Of a DNA stretch of 64,000 nt, positions 37,438-47,305 are shown in pieces (the first letter of the stretch is position 1; every line of letters begins with the position of its first letter). The position numbers were made by a program, and so were the translations under genes. Source of the DNA: an uncultured Thermoguttaceae bacterium (GTDB taxonomy: Bacteria; Planctomycetota; Planctomycetia; Pirellulales; Thermoguttaceae); the NCBI GenBank assembly GCA_938084835.1, contig CALKER010000012.1:234778-298777 (forward strand), written 5' to 3'. The notes under the pieces are model-generated. The model had not been told where the DNA came from and did no database searches. It worked only from the letters and a program-made list of their open reading frames with translations.

Positions 37438-39645
37438 TCAGGGACGGAAAGGCACATCACCGGGGGTATGGCGAGGGCTTGTTTCCTTTAAAGTCCCCGG
37501 GCGCCACTGGCGTGCAATCGTAAGATCATTTGCGACATAGGCCCTGATCTGATTAAGGTCAACAAAGCCGATTCGGTTGAGCAGTTGGGGGCGGTACTGG
37601 CCGGTGGCAATTTCTGCATATTTCTCCCAATATTTTAACGCCTTTTCGAGATGCTCCACGGCAGCATCTTGGTGAGCGGGTTGTTCAGAGTGGTCGAATT
37701 CTGCCAACGACAGGGCCCCGCGAATCTTCTCCGCATAGTAGAGGCCAAGATATGCCATCGCCTCGATGTCACCAAGGGTGCGGCTCAGCTCCCGAATAGT
37801 TTTCGAATGGGGAGACATCTCCGGCAACACCTCCAGCGCTTGTCTGGCTGATTGCTCCAGCAAGTCGGCTATTTCTGCGGGAGTGACACCTGAAATCCCT
37901 CTTTCATCGGCTTTTTGTTCCCACCATTGGCGAATGCTCAGGACGCCACTTCCCGGCATGGATTGGCCCAGGATGAAATCTCGCACAGTATAAAAACCGC
38001 GAGGAGCCGGGTAACGCATGCAAGCCTCCGGAAACCACCGCAGGTCGATGTCTCCCCAGAAAAAGCGCGTGATCAGTGGGAAGACCTTTGAAGCGCTTTG
38101 CCATGAGGCAAACAGTTTTTCGGATGGGACCGTAGGAAATCGAGCGGCGAGAATTCTGCGGAAGTGTTCGTTGGTCAAAGTAGGATCGTAACTGAGTCTT
38201 CCCCAGAGGAGAAAGCTATACCACTGCTTTTTCATTACCAATTGCCGCGGTAGTTCGGCGTCAACATCGATGAATTCGCGCCCCCAGCAGTAGCCGTCCG
38301 GTCCCATGTAAAAGCCGGCAAGTTTGTCCCGCGGTGGCATGTGAAGGATATACTCGCGGGCGTAATCGGGATCTCCCCAACGGAAGGAGTAAATATCATC
38401 GTTTCGCACCGTAAGCCAGGTCTTAAGTCCCGCGGGCATGGCTTCAAGCAACGGGCGAATAAAGGGGGGATTAGGAATCGAGTACATATGAGCTATGGAA
38501 TATTTGAAACTCAGTTCCAGCGGGCCGGGGTATTGCTCAAACTCCCGCAGGATCTCGCTGAAGCTTGTCAGATGCAAACGGTGGATGAGCCGAAAAGTCC
38601 GCGTTGGTTCTGCTGCCAAGGCATCCCGAATTCCCTCCCCATACGTTTGCCACAACCACTGTTCTTTTGTGAGCCCAGATCCGTCCCGGCCCATGTTCTC
38701 GCCTGCGGTAATACCGATGCCGGCCAGCAGTGGATAAGTGCGGACCGTCTCCCGCACACTGGCCCGAAAATAGCGAATTGTGGTGGGATTGTTGCGATCG
38801 GCCGTGATGCCGTATTTTCCGTCGGTTCCCCAGACAAAAATATTCCAAGTGAACCAATAAACTTCGATTCCGCGGTGCTGAGCATATTCCATCACGTGTC
38901 GCCAGAAAGCGATTTTTTCGTCTATACTCATTCGCCGGACGACCTCCACATCGCGGAGCATCTCCGGGCGAACCATGTCGCGACCTGTGTGCGCGAACGT
39001 ATCGTCCAGCTTCACCCTTGTCCGCCAGACATCGGCCAAGGCAATGTCGGGGAATTCCGGAACGCGAACAATGGAAGGAAAAGGATGAAGATTCCACAGC
39101 GTAAGCACGTTGTAGCGGTTTCGCGCCATTTCATCCAACATTTCGTGCCAAAAGCTCTTGCTCCACACCTCCGGAATGTTAGCCTGGAAGCTATCGCCGT
39201 TGTCCGAGTAGCTTGGGGTACGGACGTCCAGAGGAATATTGAACTTTATCCCCCGACGTTCGATATAAGGGCGGCGGATACCTTCAGCCAACTGGTCAAC
39301 GGTTCCGATGCGTAGAGCCTCCGCAATGTCCAAGCCACCATACATGGCCCCTGTAGCGTCCCCTCCGGTTACGATGAACCCCAAAGGTTTTAGTACGCGA
39401 TTAATTTCGTACGCCTGGGGTGGAAGACGCGTTGCGTCGATCAAGAAAGTGATTGTAAGTTCGCCAAGCGGGGCGCCGGGCGCTAAACTCGCACTAAGAA
39501 TTTCGCTCGCAGCAAAGGCGATCTGCGGGTTTTGAAGTTCTCCGCGAAAAGTGATCTGGATTGCTTCATCTTCCCGGGCTGATCCGTACGTCATCATCCA
39601 CAACGCAGTTGTTAACGCTGCCAACAACATACTGGTTCCCGACAT
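37438..39645 (-). CDS. Exported glycoside hydrolase-like protein (GH20/GH67-type architecture)
   Basis: The 735-residue protein has a signal peptide (about 5-23) and an N-terminal alpha/beta domain (about 28-115) ending in ATGAMYGGLDIAEALR. This is the pattern of the zincin-like domain that precedes GH20 hexosaminidases and GH67 alpha-glucuronidases. A TIM barrel follows from about 125: RRGIKFNIPLDVRTPSY, EMARNRYNVLTLWNLHPFPS, VYWFTWNIFVWGTDG and AGIGITAGENMG, with acidic residues such as the Glu in TAGENM as candidate catalysts. A helical C-terminus (about 560-720) completes it. A sugar substrate is likely, but the family cannot be fixed by eye. GGAGG lies 7 nt before the ATG. The Gfo/Idh gene upstream is divergent, and both may belong to polysaccharide use. 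Confidence 0.75.
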   Translation of the reverse strand: MSGTSMLLAALTTALWMMTYGSAREDEAIQITFRGELQNPQIAFAASEILSASLAPGAPLGELTITFLIDATRLPPQAYEINRVLKPLGFIVTGGDATGAMYGGLDIAEALRIGTVDQLAEGIRRPYIERRGIKFNIPLDVRTPSYSDNGDSFQANIPEVWSKSFWHEMLDEMARNRYNVLTLWNLHPFPSIVRVPEFPDIALADVWRTRVKLDDTFAHTGRDMVRPEMLRDVEVVRRMSIDEKIAFWRHVMEYAQHRGIEVYWFTWNIFVWGTDGKYGITADRNNPTTIRYFRASVRETVRTYPLLAGIGITAGENMGRDGSGLTKEQWLWQTYGEGIRDALAAEPTRTFRLIHRLHLTSFSEILREFEQYPGPLELSFKYSIAHMYSIPNPPFIRPLLEAMPAGLKTWLTVRNDDIYSFRWGDPDYAREYILHMPPRDKLAGFYMGPDGYCWGREFIDVDAELPRQLVMKKQWYSFLLWGRLSYDPTLTNEHFRRILAARFPTVPSEKLFASWQSASKVFPLITRFFWGDIDLRWFPEACMRYPAPRGFYTVRDFILGQSMPGSGVLSIRQWWEQKADERGISGVTPAEIADLLEQSARQALEVLPEMSPHSKTIRELSRTLGDIEAMAYLGLYYAEKIRGALSLAEFDHSEQPAHQDAAVEHLEKALKYWEKYAEIATGQYRPQLLNRIGFVDLNQIRAYVANDLTIARQWRPGTLKETSPRHTPGDVPFRP

Positions 39646-40226
39646 CGTCTTTCCTCCGTGCCGCGCAGTGAATTTAGCGAACGAACCAGACGTGGGGCAT
39701 GTAAGGCGCCTTCATGGCGAATGATTTTAAACTCTGACCGCGTGTCGAACAAGTAGGCCAAAAAATTTTTGCTTGGTACCGGCGCGAAACCACTTTGGTT
39801 GAAGGCTAAACAACTTCTGGAGGGAGGTTTCTTTTAAGCACCAATGTGCCGGATCGGGCCAGCAGCACCTCGTGGCTCTCTAACTTTCCTACCGTTGCTT
39901 TTTCACGAACCCACCGGGCGATTATGCGTACGCGACATGCAAATGTCTTCGTTCCCCAATAGGAGGCCTCAGCTTGAGGCAAATTCCTTCCGTAAAAACT
40001 TGGGGACGTGGTGGCTTGCATTTGTTGGGCTTGCCCTACGACGAGGGATATTATAAGCAGCCGCTGGAGTTGTGGCACGCTTCGGGGACGGCACCTGTCT
40101 CTTGCTTTTGCCCCTTGCCGCCGCCAATATTAAGGCGACCGAAACAACCCGGAAAAGACCGTTTGGTCTTTAGGTAGGCCTAAGATCGTGGCGAACAGCG
40201 TACACAATCTAAAGAGGAGATGAGGA
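39646..40226. other. Intergenic region between divergent genes
   Basis: It is the probable promoter region of the glycosidase and the Gfo/Idh gene. No further gene or repeat is seen. Confidence 0.45.
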
Positions 40227-41558
40227 ATGAAGCGCACCACAGCGATCGAGCGTCGGAGAATGCTTGCGGCAAGCGGCGGAGTGACGACCGCCTTGTTCTT
40301 GCGGCGGAGCATCCTTGGAGGCCACGGGTTTGTTTCCCCCAACGAAAAACTTGGTGTGGCCGTTGTGGGTGTGCATGGGATGGGGCGTGCCGACATTGCA
40401 GAAGTGGCCAAAACGGAGAATGTGGTCGCCATCTGCGACGTGGACGCCCAAGCTGCCCAGCGATTGGCCCCACAATATCCCAACGCACGGATTTACAAAG
40501 ATTTTCGGGAGATGCTAGCCCAACAGAAGGATCTGGATGCGGTCATGGTGGCAACTCCCGATCACACACATGCCGTCATCACGATAGCTGCGATAAAGGC
40601 GGGCAAACATGTCTTTTGCCAAAAGCCGTTAACGCACAGTGTGTACGAAGCCCTCAAAGTGCGTGAGGCGGCCGCCAAAGCGGGGGTGGCAACCCAGATG
40701 GGAAACCAGGGCCAAGCAAGCGAGGGAGCTCGGCTCATATGCGAGTACATTTGGAGCGGGGCCATCGGCAAAGTGCGCGAGATCCACTCGTGGTCGAACC
40801 GCCGTCCCGATATTTCTCCCCGGCAAATTCCCCGTCCCAAAGATACTCCGCCGGTTCCGCCCCATTTAGATTGGGACTTATGGCTGGGACCAGCACCAGA
40901 GCGACCCTATCACCCGAGCTACCATCCCTTTGCGTGGCGAGGATGGTGGGACTTCGGGACGGGGGTTTTGGGAGATATTGGATGCCACAATCTTTCCGCT
41001 GCTTTTAAGGCATTAAAGCTCGGTTGGCCGGAGAGTGTCGAAGCATGCTCCACCCTGTGGAACGCTCCCCCAGAGGTACGCGAAGAAACGGCACCGCTGG
41101 CATCCATTGTTACTTACCGCTTCCCGGCTGAGGGCGATCGTCCGGAAATCTTGCTCCGGTGGTATGATGGCGGAATGATGCCACCGCTTCCTAAGGAAGT
41201 GGGCGACCGGAACATCTTTGAAGGAGATGGCACCCTAATTATTGGCGATGAAGGGATGCTCTTAGGCTCGCAACTTCTGCCCGAATCGCGAGCCAGGGAG
41301 GTAGGAAAACCCCCGCAGATGCTTCCACGATCACCCGGCCATTACGTGGAATGGGTTCAGGCGTGCAAAGGGGGTCCTCCAGCCGGCAGCAACTTTGTGG
41401 ATCATGCCGCCCATCTGACCGCGGTGGTCCTCATGGGCAACATCGCCATTCGCACGCAAAAGAAGCTTTACTGGGATGCGGAAAAACTTCGCTTCACCAA
41501 CTCCGAAGAGGCTAATAAACTGCTTGACCCACCCTATCGGGACGGGTGGGTTTTGTGA
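40227..41558 (+). CDS. Gfo/Idh/MocA-family oxidoreductase, Tat-exported
   Basis: The 443-residue protein begins with a twin-arginine signal (IERRRMLAASGGVTTALFL). A Rossmann domain follows, with VAVVGVHGMGRADI (about 47-60), VVAICDVD and ATPDHTHA, and then the family motif CQKPLTHS (about 132-139), whose Lys is catalytic. The C-terminal alpha/beta domain has WWDFGTGVLGDIGCHN and the planctomycete-type end HAAHLTAVVLMGNIA. These enzymes oxidise or reduce sugars with bound NAD(P), and export of a folded, cofactor-loaded enzyme by Tat fits this. GAGGAGATGAGGA precedes the ATG. The substrate is unknown; an exported glycosidase is encoded divergently next door. Confidence 0.9.
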   Translation: MKRTTAIERRRMLAASGGVTTALFLRRSILGGHGFVSPNEKLGVAVVGVHGMGRADIAEVAKTENVVAICDVDAQAAQRLAPQYPNARIYKDFREMLAQQKDLDAVMVATPDHTHAVITIAAIKAGKHVFCQKPLTHSVYEALKVREAAAKAGVATQMGNQGQASEGARLICEYIWSGAIGKVREIHSWSNRRPDISPRQIPRPKDTPPVPPHLDWDLWLGPAPERPYHPSYHPFAWRGWWDFGTGVLGDIGCHNLSAAFKALKLGWPESVEACSTLWNAPPEVREETAPLASIVTYRFPAEGDRPEILLRWYDGGMMPPLPKEVGDRNIFEGDGTLIIGDEGMLLGSQLLPESRAREVGKPPQMLPRSPGHYVEWVQACKGGPPAGSNFVDHAAHLTAVVLMGNIAIRTQKKLYWDAEKLRFTNSEEANKLLDPPYRDGWVL

Positions 41559-41743
41559 AGCCTTCCTTCTTAGTGCCGTTCGTCTGCCAAGCGACTAGAC
41601 GAGAAGAGTGGCCTCCAGGGTGAGCGAAGCTCCGGGAGGCACAGCGCGGGGGTTATCTCAGGGCGATTCCACAGGTCTTTTGGAAACGCATCGGCTCAAG
41701 CTAAGCCTTGCTTGTTCGGGGATAACCAAACGGACATCGGAGG

Positions 41744-42790
41744 CTAATTCCCGGCTTTGCGAGATGGCGGTGGCGCCAATCCCATCGCCTTCATCAGGAG
41801 TTTAATGTCTTCCCATGTCTCCCGCTTAGCTTCAGGATTTCGGAGCAGATATGCGGGGTGATAAGTACATACCACCGTGGTTCGTCCAAGGGTAAACAGC
41901 TTGCCGCGAATCTTGGTCACAAACTGTTTGGTTCCCAGGATGCGCTGAGCTGCTATTGAGCCGAGACAACAAATGTATTGGGGCCGGATGAGGGCCAACT
42001 GTTCATCAAGATACTCGCGACAATTGGCAACCTCAGCCGCGGTCGGAGTTCGGTTCTCCGGCGGGCGGCATTTGATCACATTGCAGATGTATACCTCCTC
42101 GCGTCTTAACCCCATGCCTTTAGTGATAATGTCAGTGAGAAGTTGACCGGCACGGCCCACGAAGGGTACTCCCTGGCGGTCTTCATCAGCCCCCGGGGCT
42201 TCGCCGACAAAGACAAGCGGGGAGTCGGGATTGCCGTCCGCAAAAACCGTTTGAGTGCGGTTACGCACCAGGTCGGGGCATCGACGGCAACCCGCCACCC
42301 GCCGCGCCAACTGCTGCAGACGTTCTCGCTTCTCTTCCGGAGAGAGAACTTCGATCTTTTCCTCCTGGGCCCAAGCAGGAAGTGTCAACATGGAAAAACT
42401 CACAGCGGGCGAGAACTCCGAAGCGGCCCCAGCAAGCCGTTCATTCCTCAACGGGGGTTGTTCTTGCGGGGGAACCTCGCCCTGACCTGCTGCCGCCTTG
42501 GTGAGATCTTCTGCCTCCTTTGCGGTTATTTTCCCATGCGATCGAATCTGTCCGGTTCGAGCTTGCGGTGGACCGCTGGCCAAAGTCATGGTATTGGGCG
42601 GCACGTGTGCCCCACTACCTCGCTGACCTTCGTCGGCCAGAGTAAAGCTCGCATTTGGAGCCTTTACCCAAGGTCCGTTCCCTTCAAGCGCAAGGTGGGT
42701 GCCCCCGATGCTCCTTGGAAGGTGCGTCACCCCAGCAAGACGCAGATCGAGCAGGATTTGCCGAAGCATGCGGCGGACTTCAAAATCCAT
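41744..42790 (-). CDS. Family-4 uracil-DNA glycosylase
   Basis: The 348-residue protein carries in its C-terminal 200 residues a type-4 uracil-DNA glycosylase, which removes deaminated cytosine from DNA. Motif A reads GEAPGADEDRQGVPFVGRAG and motif B HPAYLLRNP. The 4Fe-4S ligands are in CRRCPDL and KCRPPENRT...NC. The KRRIH loop of UdgX is absent. The first ~145 residues are an unusual, Pro/Ala/Gln-rich extension after a short helix (MDFEVRRMLRQILLDLRLAGV). The ATG at 42790 is chosen over a TTG 14 codons upstream. Family-4 enzymes are frequent in thermophiles. Confidence 0.9.
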   Translation of the reverse strand: MDFEVRRMLRQILLDLRLAGVTHLPRSIGGTHLALEGNGPWVKAPNASFTLADEGQRGSGAHVPPNTMTLASGPPQARTGQIRSHGKITAKEAEDLTKAAAGQGEVPPQEQPPLRNERLAGAASEFSPAVSFSMLTLPAWAQEEKIEVLSPEEKRERLQQLARRVAGCRRCPDLVRNRTQTVFADGNPDSPLVFVGEAPGADEDRQGVPFVGRAGQLLTDIITKGMGLRREEVYICNVIKCRPPENRTPTAAEVANCREYLDEQLALIRPQYICCLGSIAAQRILGTKQFVTKIRGKLFTLGRTTVVCTYHPAYLLRNPEAKRETWEDIKLLMKAMGLAPPPSRKAGN

Positions 42791-43219
42791 TAGCGATAAC
42801 CCCCCGCTAGATGCTAGCGTCGATACAGCCAATGCTTTTCCTAATTGGCGCTCCGATCGTGATCAAGCGTAGCAGGTCTTTTGATCAGCGCAAAGTTCCA
42901 CATGACTGAAAAGAAAGTCGCCACCCACCACCCAGGCAAGCTCTACCACCTTTTTCATCGTGGTTCGAACTGCCGAGACCCCAGCGACAATCGCCGGCCG
43001 GGATATTCCCTACTTATGAAAACCGGGTCAATTAGTGAGGAAGGCCATGCGTGTCAGTTTTCAGAAATACAGGCCGTCCTCCTTAGTTCTGCCCGTGAGA
43101 GGAAAAACCCCTTGGTTCCGCCATTTCAAGGAAAAAATCGGTGGCCTAACTCTGTCCTGCGTTACTGTGTCGCCGGGAAAGGCATGCCATAGGTGGATGG
43201 TTTGGCCCGAAATTCACGT
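42791..43219. other. Intergenic region, no gene seen
   Basis: Nothing recognisable lies between the glycosylase and the CAP-domain gene. Confidence 0.45.
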
Positions 43220-43786
43220 CTAACGCCTGAATTGGAGGCACCAAAAGGGGGTACCCGACGCCGAACGGTACGCAGCCGCCCCAATAAATCGGTAGGGACC
43301 GAGAATATTGAACCGGTGCCCCGGCGAATTCATCCAGCTCCGAACGACTTCTTTACTATTCTGTTGGCCCATGGCAATGTTTTCTGCCACGGGAGCCGTT
43401 GTGTGCTGCAGTAATCCGCTATTGGCCATCCACTGACAATGCTTTCGGGCGGAAAGCTGCAACTTGGGGCAAACCACAAGCGGCTGCAGTCCGTACCGCT
43501 TTCGTTCTTGATTCACATAGTGGATCAGGTTTGCTTCGGCTGGCAAGAGATGAAGTTCCGCCTGGGGGGATGCGGCTTCTTCCACACCGACAACCGTCGG
43601 GGCCGCGGTTCCCTGTTTCACCGCCTTTTCGCCTGCCGGGTGGTCGACTGAAGCCGTCATAGCTCCTGAGGTGCGGTCGGTCAGGGTGGCTCCGGGATTA
43701 GCTGCCGGGGCAGGAGCGCCGCTTACCAAGGGGGCGAGAGAGACAAGTGCCACTATCAACCAAAGCCTCGCTGCGCCACCGAACAT
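43220..43786 (-). CDS. Exported CAP/SCP-domain protein
   Basis: The 188-residue protein has a signal peptide (1-24), an Ala/Pro-rich linker and, from about residue 80, a compact CAP (SCP/TAPS) domain. The cavity residues are present: His in LLQHTTAP, Glu in VAENIAMG and His in MNSPGHRFNIL. EANLIHYVNQERKRYGLQPL is the usual first helix. Bacterial CAP proteins are secreted and often of unknown function. AGAAGGAGT lies 9 nt before the ATG. The gene at 35212 also ends in a CAP-like domain, so the region encodes two such proteins. Confidence 0.88.
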   Translation of the reverse strand: MFGGAARLWLIVALVSLAPLVSGAPAPAANPGATLTDRTSGAMTASVDHPAGEKAVKQGTAAPTVVGVEEAASPQAELHLLPAEANLIHYVNQERKRYGLQPLVVCPKLQLSARKHCQWMANSGLLQHTTAPVAENIAMGQQNSKEVVRSWMNSPGHRFNILGPYRFIGAAAYRSASGTPFWCLQFRR

Positions 43787-44544
43787 TTTGCTAACTCCTT
43801 CTGCGAGCTCAGTTGCTGGACCTTCCTGCTCAACTTGACCCCTGTGCGGCCTGACGGATTACTGATGCAGTTATTGGTACAGCTCCGCGATGACCGACCT
43901 CTGGGTTCCGGCCCCGCCGTTTTGGGACAATTCGCGCGAATGTTGCTTTTAGCGTAAATAGGCATTTCGGGTAAAGCAGGGGGTCTCAATCCTTTAACGA
44001 GTTCTTTGGCCATCAAGGTGACGAGAGAGTATAAAGATTTTGAAGCGGCTGGCAAGAATGAGTGGTCAATAAAATTTGTGAAGAATAAAAACTTTGGAGG
44101 GATGTAGGAGAGGCGAAAACATCAAGGTCTTCACTTTTACCTTATCCCGCCGGAAAACACTGGAAAAACAACAGCCTCTTCTTGGTAGTTTTCCGCACAC
44201 CAGCTTGGCCAGATAAGATCATTATAATTACTGAATAAATAATTATTCATGCCAAAGAAAAGATTCTCGAATTTTCGTGTGTAAAGGGGACTTGCCTTTA
44301 CCAACCGGTGAATTCACAGAGATGCCAAAACGCCGGAGCCGAGCGGAAAACAGGGGGAAAAACAGGGTGAGGTCGACATTCGGAAAAGACTTGGGGTTTT
44401 AAACGAAACTCCTGACCTACTGAAGCTGCCCGTCGAGGTAGTTTTTACAAACTAACTGCAAAGCTTTAGACATTCCAAAGGGTAACGACTCCATACTCCG
44501 ACAAGGTGTTGGAAAAGTTCTGCGCAAAATCGCACTCGTTTAAG
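43787..44544. other. Intergenic region, no gene seen
   Basis: An AT-richer stretch around 44090-44260 includes TAATTATTCATG-like sequence. No gene or array is supported. Confidence 0.45.
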
Positions 44545-44617
44545 AGCTAGCGGTGGGACTCGAACCCACAACCTGCTGATTACAAATCAGCCGCTCTGCC
44601 GATTGAGCTACGCTAGC
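44545..44617 (-). tRNA. tRNA-Thr (anticodon UGU)
   Basis: The 73-nt cloverleaf on the minus strand has the acceptor GCTAGCG paired with CGCTAGC, a D arm starting GCTC, anticodon stem GCTGA/TCAGC around loop TTTGTAA (anticodon TGT) and T arm TGGGTTCGAGTCCCA. The discriminator is U, and CCA is not encoded. It should read ACA threonine codons. Confidence 0.95.
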
Positions 44618-45279
44618 AAAGAACATCGAGCAAAACCAGGAAAACCCAACTAGCACTCCTCCTGAGTGCGCTCCATAGCTTGTCCTGAGATGCGTTTTGT
44701 CCCGAATCCCACCTCCCGGAGAACATATCCGCGATCTCAAACCAGCAGCCCAAAATTCACCGTTGTTTGGTTAATTGACCTTTTCTCGAGAGGGTTTATC
44801 CACAGGGAATTCTATCACCCGCCATTCCCGTTCGCCGCCGGGGCGAACGATTCTTCCCAGCTCACTCGATTTCGCCGAGTATCGAGCCCCTAACATCAGA
44901 CCTCGCGAACTAGATGGTGTCTACTACATTTTAGCCGAGCTTCGGGTTCGGGACCAAGCCAGCAATCCCGCGCACCAAGCGAGAACCGACCTCTAACCTA
45001 TTTCGCTAAATTGTTTCTCCTGAATTGGTTGCCGAAATGTAGAAGCATTCCTTCGCGCGAGATTGGCATTTATGGCAATTCGAGGAAGATCTGCAGTACT
45101 TGGATTGGATTAATGCAATTCCGGGAAGATTTGCAGAATTGGAAATAAACGGGAGGATTTGCAGAATTGGAAATAAACCGAGCGTTCGAAGTCAAATAAC
45201 GAACTGAATGGCCGCCGCTTAGCATCGCTAGATAGGCGGGCCTTTATTCCTGATCACCCCCACAACGACACTAATTTCG
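44618..45279. other. Intergenic region with hairpin and tandem repeat
   Basis: It holds a perfect GCACTC-CTCCT-GAGTGC hairpin at 44653-44669, about 36 nt upstream of tRNA-Thr, and the 28-bp tandem repeat at 45123-45178. No gene is seen. Confidence 0.5.
45123..45178. repeat. 28-bp tandem duplication
   Basis: Two adjacent 28-bp copies (45123-45150 and 45151-45178), differing at one base, contain GATTTGCAGAATTGGAAATA. A third, diverged half-copy with AGGAAGATCTGCAG lies at about 45081-45103. Confidence 0.85.
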
Positions 45280-46452
45280 TCATCCAACGGCGATTCGCTT
45301 CTCGCCAAAGATCACTTCTTTAATATTGATTTTGGGAAGGGGACCGGGCTCTGTTGAATCCGCGACTTCCAGCACCAACAAATTTGCATATTCTCCTTCG
45401 CGGAGCCAATCGTCACTCAGCCCAAGAAGTTGGGCAGGATTCTTGGTGGCCATCGCAAAGGCCTCCGACCAATCGATCCCAGTATATGCTCGCGTGTTGG
45501 CTACCCCATCGAGGAGGGGTTTCGATGCACCGGCAAGATATTCCCGCTGCCCCGGAACAACCAATCGTCCATCCTCAAGAATTTCCACATCGCAGAACGA
45601 GCTACGATAAATCCCGGGTGGCTGGCCCGCCTGGCCAGAAAGATCACTTACCAGTATCGATCGGTTGGGGCCTTTTGCCCGGACCATACTCTTTAGCACC
45701 GGAGGTGGCAGATGGTGCCCGTCGGCAATAAAGCTGGCAGTGAGTCGGTCCTCCGCAAGTTGCGGCCACAGCGGGTTGTGATGACGGTGGAGTCGCGCCG
45801 GGCAGCCATTTCCCAAATGCGTGCTGAGCCTCGCGCCGGCTTCCACGGCCGCGCGAATCTCGGCACTCCCGGCAAGGGTGTGACCAATACCGACGATTAT
45901 CCCTTGCGCGCTGGCCTGCTCGATAAACCGACTGGCCCCAGGAAGCTCCGGCGCAAGTGTGATAATTCGAATCCTGCCTCCCGATTTTTCTTGCCACCGG
46001 CAGAAGAGATCCCAATCTGGAGGCCGGCATAACTCGCGCGGGTGAGCTCCTCTTGCCCCCTCTTCCGGAGATAGGAATGGCCCCTCCAGATGGATGCCCA
46101 CGATAGCTCGCGCCAACCCTTCATCCGACTCGCAAGCCCGGGATATTACCGACAGCGCGTGGTCATATACGCTCGGCGGCTGCGTGGTCAACGTCGGACA
46201 AAAGCGGGTCACCCCCAAATTCCTGAGTTGAAGGACGATCTTGTGGACTGCTTCCTCGGTCAAATTTTCCGAAGCAAATTCCTGACCCCCATACCCGTTG
46301 ACCTGCAGATCCAGTAGACCGGGGACGAGCCAAGGGAGACGCTTACCCCCAAGGGGCTCGGTAACTCGAGCAGCAACGAATCGCACCAAGCCCTGTTCGA
46401 TCGTGACCCTGGCAGGTTGGCCGGTGTCGTAGCGTAGGCCCTGGATGATCAC
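45280..46452 (-). CDS. nagA: N-acetylglucosamine-6-phosphate deacetylase
   Basis: The 390-residue amidohydrolase removes acetate from GlcNAc-6-phosphate (EC 3.5.1.25), a step in recycling cell-wall or chitin amino sugars. Family motifs are LVPGLLDLQVNGYGG (metal-binding region), IHLEGPF with the metal-ligand Glu, VGIGHTLA and STHLGNG with the metal-binding His residues, IADGHHL, and the catalytic Asp in LVSDLSG. The C-terminal NPAQLLGL...GEYANLLVL is typical. The length is normal. nagB is not adjacent. N-terminus and start (ATG) fit the family. Confidence 0.9.
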   Translation of the reverse strand: MIIQGLRYDTGQPARVTIEQGLVRFVAARVTEPLGGKRLPWLVPGLLDLQVNGYGGQEFASENLTEEAVHKIVLQLRNLGVTRFCPTLTTQPPSVYDHALSVISRACESDEGLARAIVGIHLEGPFLSPEEGARGAHPRELCRPPDWDLFCRWQEKSGGRIRIITLAPELPGASRFIEQASAQGIIVGIGHTLAGSAEIRAAVEAGARLSTHLGNGCPARLHRHHNPLWPQLAEDRLTASFIADGHHLPPPVLKSMVRAKGPNRSILVSDLSGQAGQPPGIYRSSFCDVEILEDGRLVVPGQREYLAGASKPLLDGVANTRAYTGIDWSEAFAMATKNPAQLLGLSDDWLREGEYANLLVLEVADSTEPGPLPKINIKEVIFGEKRIAVG

Positions 46453-47305
46453 AGCCCGATACCCTTTTTACAAACCAACATTGTCTTACTTTCTCTCATA
46501 ACGATGTGAGCTATCTCCGGAAAATAATAAGCTTGGACAAATGATCCGTCGAACTCCCTACCGTTGCCTGACAGATTTTAATTCCTCCTCGGCCGGGCTT
46601 GGAGGGCCGGATGGCGAAGCGATTACGAGCTGAAAGAGCGACTAAGAACTAAAAGGGGATTGAGCTAAAGTCTGATAAATACCTTAATTGTGCCGAAAAC
46701 CTGCCCAAAGTCCGCCTCCAGTTGGTCCGAGCTTCATATTATCGGCTCCTCGGCTCCTTGGCCTGGGCCTACAGCCGGCTGGGGGTCCCATACCGACTCG
46801 CGAAGCGGAACAAGCACGGAAAACCCAAGCTGTGCCCCTGTGTTGTTGTAACCGCAAAAGCTCCATGCGTCGCGAGAAAAAGTCCCCAAGCCCCCGGTAA
46901 GTCCTGGCGTAATTCTCCGGCTGGTGAACTTCGGCCGTCGTTTCCAATCCATCCATTACCAATCCGAAAGTGGGAAAAACCAGCGTCGTCTAAAACGTTC
47001 TCGGAACCAAACGGGAACCGAGGCGTCGGGGCTTTGAATGGGAGATTCCCCTCGCCCCAATACGAAACACATGGATTTCAGTTCACCCAAAGCACCCTCC
47101 GAAAGCCTGCCCTAGTCCTCCCGACCGATGGAAATTTCGGAAAAAGCCCCTTGCGGCATGCTTTTATTAGTGCTGTGGTTGAGGGGTAGCTCGGGAAAAA
47201 CCATAGAAGAAAACACCGCAAGTTTTTTATGCAAGCATAGGCAGGTCCACAATCGCTGGTGAGAAGTGCCGCGGACAAAGCTTCTCCGGATGAGCTCACT
47301 CCAGT
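46453..47305. other. Intergenic region, no gene seen
   Basis: There is about 0.85 kb without a supported gene, RNA or repeat. Confidence 0.45.

Noticed and set aside
44653..44669. GCACTC...GAGTGC hairpin upstream of tRNA-Thr as a terminator
   Set aside because: The stem is only 6 bp, there is no T-run on either strand and no gene ends next to it.
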